From contig NC_052132.2 in the NCBI RefSeq assembly GCF_016086655.4, positions 22,136,805-22,200,804 of the forward strand: a stretch of DNA of 64,000 bases, given 5' to 3'. Of the stretch, positions 55,541 through 64,000 are shown in pieces (position 1 is the stretch's first letter; every line of letters starts with the position of its first letter). The position numbers and the translations under genes are program-made. The notes under the pieces were generated by a model that was given only the letters and a program-made list of their open reading frames with translations, was not told the origin of the DNA and did no database searches. This DNA is from Lepeophtheirus salmonis. Taxonomy: Eukaryota; Arthropoda; Copepoda; Siphonostomatoida; Caligidae.

Positions 55541-56448
55541 TTAATGAAAAAATCTGCCACTTAAAAACAACAACAACTACAAGCTTATTTTATAATATTT
55601 ATTGATAAAATAAAAACAAATATCTTTATTATGATAGAGCAGCAATCTATTCAGTGTAGCCGCCGTCTGCGCCCAAACGCCGCTCAATGCGGCTACGAGA
55701 CTGAGAACAGGCATTTTGGATCTGCGCTCACTGAATTTCTCCTTGATGCAGGTGATGAGAGACTGCTTGGTATTATGGGAGGAGCAGTTGTTCATGTTCT
55801 CCACGTAGGACCAGAAAAAGTAGTCCAACGGGTTCAAATCCTGTGATGAGGGAGGCCAAGAGGAGAAGGGTACGAACGCAAAAGTATTGTTTTTCAGCCA
55901 TTCTTGCGTCCGCTTAGCTTTGTGGGCCGGAGCCGAATCCTGCTGCCACATCCACGGCCTGTCGCTGACAATAGACTTGATCCACGGCCACACAACGTCC
56001 TCCAGAACCTGCAAGTAGATGTCAGTGTTCACCCTGAGGCCTGTCTCGAAGATGTGGGGCGGCATGACATGACCCTCACTTGACACGCCCCCAAAGACCA
56101 TGACAGTGGCCAGAAACTTGGTCTTCATGATCCTGGGGACGTCTCTGTTGTTCACGGCAATCCAGCGATGGTTCTGGGAGTTGTGGATTTTGAGCAGCCG
56201 CAACCCTTGAATCTTTTCAGTCAGAAGTTGGGCTGTCTGACGCCTGTAGGACTTGTACCATAAGTCCTCCTTCACACAAGCCCTCACGATCCACTCGGCC
56301 TTAAAATGATGATATCACTACAAGTGGTAAACAATAACTGAAGCCTATGACGCAGGAAAAATTTTAATACCAAAAACAGACGTGTCAGACATCAGCTGAT
56401 GGAGTAATGTCGTCTTTAAAATGCGGCAGATTTTGTCCACCCACCCTA
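55541..56448 (-). mobile_element. Mariner with both ends and long ORF, minus strand
   Basis: A 0.9-kb minus-strand mariner. The 5' side on the minus strand reads TAGGGTGGGTGGACAAAATC then TGCCGCATTTTAAA; the opposite end has AAAATCTGCCACTTAAAAAC, so the inner part of the terminal repeat matches while the outermost bases at the left have decayed. The interior is clearly richer in G+C than the flanks. The DNA-binding N-terminus (about 80-90 residues) is missing between leader and ORF. At 0.9 kb it is a short derivative of a 1.2-1.3 kb element, yet the youngest-looking mariner here. Confidence 0.88.
55577..56287 (-). pseudogene. Mariner transposase, truncated, 236 codons
   Basis: Catalytic part of a D,D34D transposase, which would cut and paste DNA in the nucleus. 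From 56287: VKEDLWYKSYRRQTAQLLTE (end of the DNA-binding half), then HNSQNHRWIAVNNRDVPRIM, TVMVFGGVSSEGHVMPPHIF, RVNTDIYLQVLEDVVWPWIK, RPWMWQQDSAPAHKAKRTQE (second Asp) and SSWPPSSQDLNPLDYFFWSY (third Asp, with Pro changed to Gln before it). The stretch that normally carries the first Asp (FSDEKxF) between LLTEK and HNSQNHRW is deleted in frame, so the protein cannot be catalytic. After KEKFSE a frameshift replaces the true C-terminus; the correct end (QSRSRIERRLGADGGYTE then stop) lies in another frame. The plus-strand ORF over it is a shadow. Confidence 0.88.
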
Positions 56449-57814
56449 TAAATGTATTAAATAGTTCATTTTGCAAATGCTGAATGTTTGAATCAATATG
56501 TTATTTACTTTAATTTTTATCTATATAGTTCTTTCATGTCAAAATATGGGACGGAATCGTAGCAATACCCTTAAAACTTTATTTTTTTTAAAGGATTTAA
56601 AGGCTAAACCTTAAGAGGTTCAAAGTTTTAATCGTCATTATTGTATTTACGGCTTATATAACAATTATAATACCTTCATTTTGTTGCATAGTGTTATGGA
56701 TTCTTTGAACGGCATCAATGATCACCAGAATTAAGATTACCAGAATCCTAGTTTTATATATCGAGAAATTAATTAGTTTTGTACTAAATTGAAAATACTG
56801 TGGGCATATATATATATAACGATATTAATCACGCTTTTGTTCATTGTTCAGTCGGAAAATTATAAAAAAATTGTTTTTTAATTAATTCCAAACATATTAT
56901 AGATTTTGATACAGGATGTTGGGAAGTGTTTGTGCTATTTGGTAGTCTGCCTAACAGGAAGCAGAGTTCAGATGAGGAAAGATCAACTATTGCGGCTATC
57001 AGTAACAGTAAAAGCGTTTATTGCTCAACAACTCAAAGAAGATAGGTAGATTCAGAGAAAAAAATTTAAGACTATTTTGATAAAGGCTGCCGCTAGATAC
57101 ACCGCTTTACCCTTTCAGACCAACCATGAATTGAAAAGAAAATCAAAGATACTCAATTTTTGATTTAAAAAAAAATCATATTAGAACTAATTAATTTTTA
57201 CTTCAATAGGTTGACCAAAATTTAATGGAACACTAGCGTACCTCTGGGTGTGAATGGAATTTTTTTATTATATATTAAGAAAATACCATAGTAAAGTTTA
57301 CATTACTATATATTCTTTTGTAATGTTATACTTTTTATTTCTAATTCAAAAATATACTACAAATATTTTTTGTTTTTTACATTAAGCTTAAAAAATATTA
57401 TGTTACTAAGTACACAGAATTGTTTTTATATAAGTCTTTATAAGTACTTGAAATAGAGGCCATAAAAAGGGATATCAATTTTAACCTAAGATAAAAAAAA
57501 TTGACTTCCTTTTATCTATTTAATAATTTTTATTTTATAATATTAAATGGAATACAGAAATTGCTGAAGAGAAAACTACAATACTACAATGTGTTTTATT
57601 ATCATGGAACGCATGTACGTTACAATATGTAAAGTTCTCTTTGCAATAATATTAATTTGTTGAACCGTATTTCCGAAAGGGCCATTGCGAGAAAATAAAA
57701 GATTATGTACTTATAAAGGGATGGGCAGAAGTACAGCACAATATTTTCAATTAAGTTTAAAAATAGTAGATGACATTTTTTAGACAAAATTTATAACATA
57801 TGAAATTTAAATTG
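56449..57814. other. AT-rich spacer, nothing recognised
   Basis: 1.4 kb AT-rich with a short TA repeat near 56806. A less skewed patch at about 56930-57130 has no long frame or motif. Confidence 0.45.
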
Positions 57815-58703
57815 GACAAGTATAATTCAATATGATCATCCTCGGCATTGTTCACCAACTGAAAGTAGGACAAAAGACTGATCAGAGATTAATGACATTT
57901 GACTTGTGGAAGTGGGACATGTCCCTCTACACAGGACACTCATCAGCTTTGATAATGACGTGGAACTAGCTTTTGCTGTAATGCCTAACAGTTTGGGCAA
58001 CATGACAAGGCGTTTAGTCTTGAATCCACATAAACCTTGTATCTGGAGGGTATATGGCTATGGCACCATAACATTCTTTAGAATGTCCAAATACACTGAG
58101 GAGGTCAAGTTGAGAAAAATATGACATTCATAACAATGGTGATCTTGTCAAACAACATTAACTTGGACGGAACTTGGTCTTCCTCACAGGAGGAACATAA
58201 CCTCTTTCCCCTAGCAACCATCAGTCATTCTTTGGGTTGAAGGCAGTTCCAAGGTAAAGTTTGACTCATCACTAAATAATTATATACCGCCTGGATTTTA
58301 TTTACAAATTTGGTGGAGTTTCTTTCCTCTTTGCAACCAGATTTACTTCTTTTTCGTGGTAAGAAGATGACGCCTTGCCCTGATATAGAACTTTCAGCTA
58401 AGGTCGTCTTTGATGGGCCTGACCACTGTCCGCCTACTAATAAACCTTGTCCGAGCATACGGAGCCATTGAAATGGCAGGATTTGCTTTGATGGACATAT
58501 TTAGCCCTGCAAGAAGTTGCTAGTGCACATTTTGGGTTTGTGTGAACCACATAAGGAAAATGGGAGAGGCCCTTATCTGCTTTCAGTATCCTACAGACGT
58601 CGTAGATCTGCTCCCAGCATATTTCGTCACTTTTGTGATTGCCTTTGCATCGTTACCGGCCTCGTCAAACAATTTTGCTATGACTTTAAGTTTGTCCTTT
58701 TGG
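57815..58703 (-). mobile_element. Mariner remnant fused to LINE fragment, minus strand
   Basis: Decayed but traceable minus-strand mariner. From 58703: DKLKVIAKLFDEAGNDAKAI, SRSTTSVGY and YDVCRILKADKGLSHFP (HTH), NMSIKANPAISMAPYAR, RRTVVRPIKDDLS, RARRHLLTTKKK, then FSDESNFTLELPSTQR across a frameshift, keeping the first catalytic Asp. Next come AIYPPDTRFMWIQD with CHVAQTVRHYSKS (second Asp block), FHVIIKADE, RDMSHFHKS (third block, decayed) and NNAEDDHIELY (C-terminus). The mid-section between first and second Asp is mostly deleted. Its 5' side is joined at about 58703 to LINE sequence and no terminal repeat was seen there. Confidence 0.75.
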
Positions 58704-58865
58704 CTGCTGTGTAAGACACACATCCGTCCGGTAATGAGAAGTGGTTATCCAAGGCGCATCTTGTATCACATAGACTGGCTGCAAGGCGAAACTGAATCAA
58801 TTATGTATGAAAAAGTCGTTGTCTTTGGACATTACTTTCAGGTAAAGTTAAGGCTTAGCAAGATA
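58704..58865 (-). mobile_element. LINE endonuclease fragment, minus strand
   Basis: Inverted copy of 60085-60253 of the LINE. In reverse complement TGATACAAGATGCGCCTTGG then ATAACCACTTCTCATTACCG and GACGGATGTGTGTCTTACAC match it almost base for base and encode CDTRCALDNHFSLPDGCVSY. In this copy the position that is a stop in the 60-kb copy is Gly, so it descends from a less damaged version. Confidence 0.85.
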
Positions 58866-59890
58866 AAAGCACTAAATTAAAAAAACAATTAGAACTATGT
58901 CAGGAGACTTCTCCCCATCCCTGTTTGTTTACGCAGGTTAAATATATGAAACACAAGTTTTTAATTCATCTTTAAATATTCTCAAATATTCTTTCACTAC
59001 AGGAACTTTACTATAAGGTAAAAAATGATTGCTTACCTTAATTAAGGAGATTGAGCGATCTGTGGCGTGATGTATATTTACTTTTCAACTACTCTAAATA
59101 CATAACGATATTAATATATTGTGAATAAATTAACATTTGTGCTAACCAAATAGAGGAGACCCAGGATAGTTGGAACACTGTTCCCGACTGACTACGTTAC
59201 TTAGACTTGGTTAGACTTTGATATCTAATAATACGTAACATTTAAAAAAATGTGACTAAGTCACTTGTTGAAAATTTCAAAACATTGAAATCAATTGTTT
59301 TGGAGCATAAGGCTTTTGAATTTACTCAAAAGTCATTATGCTGCATACGGTAAATCATACTTCATCCGGGCTCAATAATAAAGACGTCCGGATTTGACAA
59401 TTTCCCTGAAAGATTGTAGAGTGTGCTTCTAAATTTTAAACTATAATATTTGCAAACAGTTATTTATCAGAATTGGCTGTATACATTCTCTTCTCGGCTA
59501 TGTTCATCCGTATAGTAGTAACTTGCCTATCATATCTCTAGCCGAGTCTACCGGTTTTTATTTCCCCCTCCTTTAATTTTCATCTTTTTTTTGTATTGAT
59601 TTGTTTTTTTGTACGATAAATATTTATTTAATAATTGTATATTTTAATAATATTAAGTTGAATTTTCCCTTCGTGAATTTAATTTAGTTTATTGTCGTTT
59701 TCGTCATTTAAAATAAAAACCTGCTTTTCATTTTGAAAAAAAAAAAAAAAAAAAAAGATTAGATAATGTTTATTGTAAAATAAATAACTTAATTTAATTC
59801 GTTATTAAACAATAATATTACAATATTCCAATTTTTTCTTCAAAGATTTGATATACTTTTAAGCAAACGAATCAATAATTTATATGATTT
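58866..59890. other. AT-rich spacer with A run
   Basis: AT-rich with an A run of about 19 near 59738. No coding signal. Confidence 0.5.
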
Positions 59891-60066
59891 CAGGGGGGTT
59901 TTCTTTGAAAAAAATCAAAATTATTTGGAAAAAAATTCAAAAATCTACCGATATTAACAAAAAAAGTCAAAAAATCTATTGCTTTTCTCAAAAAAAAATT
60001 CAAAATCCATTGCTTTTCTCAAGGAAAAAAAAATTGGAAAAAAATTTCCAATATTGATTTTTTTAA
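59891..60066. repeat. AT-rich short-period repeat
   Basis: Built from imperfect units of about 30-35 bases containing CTATTGCTTTTCTCAAAAAA or CCATTGCTTTTCTCAAGGAA, with AAAAATTC and TTGGAAAAAA linkers. It abuts the 5' end of the LINE coding region and a CAGGGGGG stretch lies at its left edge. Confidence 0.6.
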
Positions 60067-60081
60067 AATCTATTTCGAAAA

Positions 60082-60790
60082 ATGATTTCATTTTTATCTT
60101 TAAATGTTAATTCCCTTAAAACATTAGAGAGGAAATATCGTCTATCTAGATTACTAAAATTCCTGAACTTTCCGGATGTTATCATTCTATATGATACAAG
60201 ATGTGCCTTGGATAACCACTTCTCATTACCGGACTGATGTGTGTCTTACACAGCTTTTAATAAAAAACTTTTAAATCCTAAAAGAGGTGTTTGATTACAT
60301 TGTTGATTAAAAAATCACTAAATCCCAAACTCGAGTTTAAATGCTCACAAGGAAATCTTGTGAAAGCGTAATTTGAAGCAGTAGAAGCTAATTTAGATGT
60401 AATTGGACTGTATGTCCCTAATATTGATTATCCAAAGTTTTTTAATACCAAGATTGTGTTAATATTATCTCACAGAGCGGTTGTTCAAGGAGGAGATTTT
60501 ATATCATCAAGTTAAAATCAAGTCGTGATTCAAAAATAACTCAGCTATTTCTAAGCTTATAGCTATAAAATTTCTCTCTTCTATTATGTATTCCTTCAAA
60601 TTTATTGATGCTAGGGAAGAAGCAGGAATTTTTTCTCATACATTCTTTTCTGTTGACAAACAAATGAGATCAAGGATCGATCTGGTTCTTTTCAAGAGGT
60701 TTAATAAAGATGCACTCGAGATGTACAAAGTAATATACACTGGAATATCTGTCCACTGAGGCCTGATTGTATATTTGAAATCCAATTCAA
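60082..60790 (+). pseudogene. LINE APE endonuclease domain remnant
   Basis: Endonuclease that would nick target DNA. Readable blocks: LNVNSLKTLERKYRLSRLLK, PDVIILYDTRCALDNHF (equivalent to the DIIxLQET block, Glu changed), LDVIGLYVPN, VVQGGDF (the LxGDFN block), and FFSVDKQMRSRIDLVLF (the SRIDxFL block) followed by ISVH, the final SDH region with Asp lost. Stops occur within each interval. Confidence 0.82.
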
Positions 60791-61379
60791 CAATACCAAC
60801 ATATAAATCATCTTGAAAACTCAACCCTACCTTAATTGACGATCCTGAGGTAACAAATGGTGATGATGTATTTGCTTGTGTTAAGAAGATGCTTAAGTTA
60901 ATCAAAAATGTTTCTCGTAGAGCTGGAGCAAAAAAGCCGAAATTAGACGAAAACGTCTTAATCAAATTGAAAATGGCGATGAAATATCTCCCCAAGAAAA
61001 ATATTATAAAATAGATCAAATGTATCGCGAAGCTGATCTTTTTCATCGTGTCTAGCTCATGCAGATGATCTTTCCAATTCCAGGTTGCATTTTTTAAAAC
61101 AAGAGATTAAAAGAAACTCAAACAATAATTTTTCCTTAAAGACGGAATCTGATGTGACGTCCAATGATCCTGTATTTGTTGTCATGAAATTTTATACTAT
61201 TATTCGAAACTCTACAGATCTATTGACTCTGAAAATTACATTCTGTGCATATGATGTAAAATATCCATTGCTGATTTTTGCGAGAAATTGTGATTAGGAC
61301 AAAAACCAAATCGAAACTCATATATCCATTGACAAAATCAAGTCAGCTATCAATGATGCAAAAATGATCAAGGCAACTG

Positions 61380-61990
61380 GTCAATCTGGGCTTACGTTTG
61401 AATTTTATAAAAAGTTTTCATCTTATTTTTCTCTAATTTTACTACTGTTTTATGAAAAGGTAATGGCTCTAGGTTTTTTTCGACTTCGCTTCAGAAAGTA
61501 AAATTGCTTTAATTCCCAAAAAGGTCAAAGATTTTAAGAATTTACGTCCTCTTATGACGCAAAATTCCATTTATAAAATTTATTCATGTATCCTCGCAAA
61601 TCGCATTAAAAAGTGTTAAATACAATCATACATTATTCACAATATGGTTTTTAGAGAATACATTTATGGATTACGTTCCTTTTACACTGCAAACTCTCTT
61701 AAAATCGGACAACACTTCAGCCACGGCCATCTATTTCACTAAGGCTTTTGAAACCTTAATTCAGTAACGAAATAGCCTCGAATATTTTGAAACTAAGAGG
61801 GGAGTTCGTCAAGGTGATCCTGGGTCATCATTGCTTTTTATTATATGTATTGATGAGCAATTGCATAATTTGCATAATGAACCCCTAATCAAAGCTTTCA
61901 ACTTGAATCTGTTCCAACTGAAGAGCTTGTGCTACGCCGACGATTTAATAATTTTTCCAGAACAGCTTTTAAAACTCTGAAATCGATTAA
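61380..61990 (+). pseudogene. LINE reverse transcriptase domain remnant
   Basis: Polymerase core of the LINE. Visible motifs: TGQSGLTFEFY, LRPLMTQNSIYKIYSCILAN and RIKK-like segments, YFTKAFETL (motif A, usually DxxKAFD), KRGVRQGDPGSSLLFIICID (motif B, 61801 onward) and LKSLCYADDLIIFPE (motif C at 61932-61955 with both catalytic Asp kept). Motif A has lost its first Asp and stops interrupt the frame. Confidence 0.86.
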
Positions 61991-62099
61991 GAAAACCTCG
62001 AATGTGTCAAGTTTATTTTCCACAAAACTGGACTAGCAATAAATTTTGAAAAAACAGAGTTGATAATTCCCTATCACGGCTTAATTGAAAAGCAGATTT

Positions 62100-63276
62100 C
62101 AAAATGGCTCCGGAAGTCAGAATTTTGGGCTCTTGGATTGGAGCCAGCAGCGTGGATATGAATCTGCAGGATATTTATATAAGAACGAAGAAAATAAATA
62201 TTTTTGTCTATTCTCTAAGTTTGAACATGTGGTATAAAATCAGGGCCTGGAATATATATATAATACCAAGTGCGATGCATCTACTTCGTGTAAGTCCTTT
62301 TGAAATGTTAATATTCTTGAAAATATCAAATATGGAACGCACATTTCCCAAGAAGAAATTATCTCCAAAGTAGAATCTATAACCATTTAGATTATGGAGG
62401 CTTATGCATTCATTCTCAATTTGTTTGATTTTTGAAAGTATCTCAATAGCATCTGGATTCGTAAATTATGTTACATGGAACATTTCTCGCAGGAATATCT
62501 CAATCATATTTTGATACGGGAAAGTAGTGGTTTTTTTTTAGATAACCCACAGTATGGTCTCTCAAAAATAGTATCAAAATTGTCAAGATTTTCAGCTGGA
62601 ATAAAAAGTTTTTTTGATGGATCTAGAAACACTCTAGAGAAATATGAACTTTCATTGAAATGGGAGATGCTGATGAGGGAAAGTTTTAATAAAATGAACA
62701 GAACAACCGTATGCTCCGATATTGCAGAGGATGTTATATCTTCAAAGTCCCTCATAAATCAAATTGCCTCTAAACGCTTATCTTTAATCTTCGGCTCTTA
62801 TGTGAATTTCGAAAGACCAATTGTGCCTTTTAGGTTGAAAATTTCATCACTTTTAACGGCCTTCCTAAGAAACTGTTCCAAAAATGTTTCTCTTCTGCCC
62901 TTCCAAAATTATTTAAAAAGACAAAATATATCCCAATGAACTCCAGCAGATTGTATAAATGCCATAAAAATTTTATTCCTAACTTTTCCTGAAAAATGGT
63001 TTAAATATCAGGCACACTTAAAGTCGCTCACAAGTTTTTCAAAGACGAAAGAAATTTATGCTTTTTCTGCAAAGAAATGCATGAAACGACAGATCACATA
63101 ATGTGGAAATGCGTTCAACTACATTTGACCTACATGAGTATTATACAACTAATTGAAGAGCGAAATGGTAAGAAACTTGGAAGGATCAACTTTCTGACAA
63201 ACCGGAGAAACGCTACAATTGAAGCCATTATCCCCAAGGCACAGTATATTTTAAATAAGGACTATAAAAGACAATG
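62100..63276 (+). pseudogene. LINE C-terminal region with Cys-His knuckle
   Basis: Post-RT region. Two open stretches: 62104-62373 (includes RILGSWIGASSVDMNLQDIY) and 62475-62939 (154 codons, includes YGLSKIVSKLSRFSAGIKSF and KYELSLKWEMLMRESFNKMN), the second shared with 6767-7035. After a frameshift the end reads LCFFCKEMHETTDHIMWKC then RRNATIEAIIPKAQYILNK and a stop at 63274-63276. The CxxC...H...C knuckle is typical of this LINE type. The minus-strand ORF at 62504-62755 is a shadow. Confidence 0.85.
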
Positions 63277-63460
63277 ATTTAAATGAAATAATTCCTATTT
63301 TAACTTTGTACTCGAGTACTTTAAATTGCATTTAATTTAATATCGCTTTTAACTTTCTACCTGATGTTTTATTATGATATATTTGTTGTGATTTCCTTGT
63401 TTTTGTTTTTAATATTTTTTAATTACATAAATAATGTATCGTAGAAAAGGGCAATAAAAA

Positions 63461-64000
63461 AATTTAAAAAATTTCGAAAATTCAAAGCTATTCACAGAAA
63501 ATTAAATTTAAAAAAAAATTTACAATTTTTTATAAAATTAACAAATATTAAATTTTCTAGTAAAAAAACAATAATTAATATGGGGGGATACAGTACCTTC
63601 AACCCACTCCTTGCTGACGCCCCTGGATTTAATTTGAAACACAAAAAAATAAAATAACTTGTATAATCACAAAAATACTTTACCCTTCAAAATCCGTTTT
63701 TATCGAATAGGTAATGGAAAAGTTGTAATATTTAAAGATTTTAACTTTTAAATGATCCAGAAAAATGTCTTGTTGTAACGTCTCTGGTCTACCTTACATA
63801 CATATTGCAGAACATACATTATAAGGTAGATCAATAATATATTACAATAATTAGAGTCAAAACACGCAAATGCACGATATTATGTACCTTTCTTAATCAT
63901 GTCAAGGATCATAATATGTACTGGTATGAAAAAAATAATGAGTTATTGAATTATTGGCAGGATTCTTTGAATGTACTTCTACATAACTAACATTTAAATG
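63461..64000. other. AT-rich end of window with GGGGCGTCAGC repeat piece
   Basis: AT-rich. At about 63580-63640 a GGGGGGATACAGTACCTTCA then ACTCCTTGCTGACGCCCCTG stretch stands out by G+C and resembles the edge of a dispersed repeat, reading inverted relative to the CAGGGGGG stretch at 59893. No coding signal. Confidence 0.4.

Larger units (their letters stand above)
60082..63460 (+). mobile_element. L1/Tx1-like LINE, nearly full length, broken
   Basis: A 3.4-kb non-LTR retrotransposon ORF2-type region on plus. It begins with MISFLSLNVNSLKTLERKYR, the standard start of an APE-type endonuclease, and runs through reverse transcriptase to a C-terminal Cys-His knuckle and an AT-rich 3' end with GGGCAATAAAAAAATT near 63450. 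The RT motif GVRQGDP and the C-terminal knuckle favour an L1/Tx1-type clade over Jockey/CR1. Dozens of stops and frameshifts and a gap in the middle of RT make it inactive. Fragments of the same family occur at 6767 and 58704, so it once amplified here. No ORF1 is recognised upstream. Confidence 0.88.

Noticed and set aside
55631..55846. 71-codon plus-strand ORF
   Set aside because: Antisense shadow of the minus-strand mariner transposase.
1..64000. CRISPR array, bacterial operons, rRNA, defence systems
   Set aside because: No regularly spaced repeats, no ribosome-binding-site-led gene clusters and no rRNA-like sequence; all named content is eukaryotic transposons.

Overview
This window looks like non-genic, AT-rich DNA from an arthropod nuclear genome. 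Every coding signal I can name belongs to a eukaryotic transposable element, the DNA is very rich in A/T with long homopolymer runs, and I find no bacterial operons, no rRNA or tRNA genes and no host gene I can identify. The dominant elements are many diverged Tc1/mariner (D,D34D) families, alongside Penelope-like, BEL/Pao, hAT and L1/Tx1-like LINE remnants. From general familiarity (not a search) that mix suggests a caligid copepod such as a salmon louse. The species is inference; the transposon content is seen directly.

Layout. 0.4-0.8 kb: GIY-YIG endonuclease end of a Penelope-like element. 2.1-4.9 kb: mariner remnants, including one element whose two halves now lie in opposite orientations. 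6.2-8.2 kb: a composite of hAT, LINE and BEL/Pao pieces ending in an LTR. 9.4-18.5 kb: mariner C-terminal remnants, a tRNA-like SINE and the first of three internally deleted mariners. 19-26 kb: dispersed repeats, a perfect-looking hairpin, a mariner 5' two-thirds, the second deleted mariner inside a direct repeat, and a foldback element beside a mariner end. 26-29 kb: mostly unassigned. 29.3-33 kb: mariner remnants, one mariner with both ends (30.4-31.6 kb), and a LINE C-terminus. 36-46 kb: dispersed repeats, two shortened mariners with both ends, and the third deleted mariner. 46-54.5 kb: repeat families nested in each other, a MITE pair, and Helitron-like ends. 55.5-63.5 kb: the best-preserved transposase (236 codons, minus strand), a mariner/LINE chimera, and a nearly full-length but broken LINE.

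How the parts relate. No element looks autonomous: each transposase or polymerase has stops, frameshifts or deletions. The most informative patterns are at the family level: three mariner copies share one internal deletion, three copies of a tRNA-like SINE of which one interrupts another repeat, and at least eight copies of an unnamed ~300-bp repeat (called R1 here). I did not find a convincing new biological system; the best leads are these non-autonomous families and a few coding-like patches that I could not assign.
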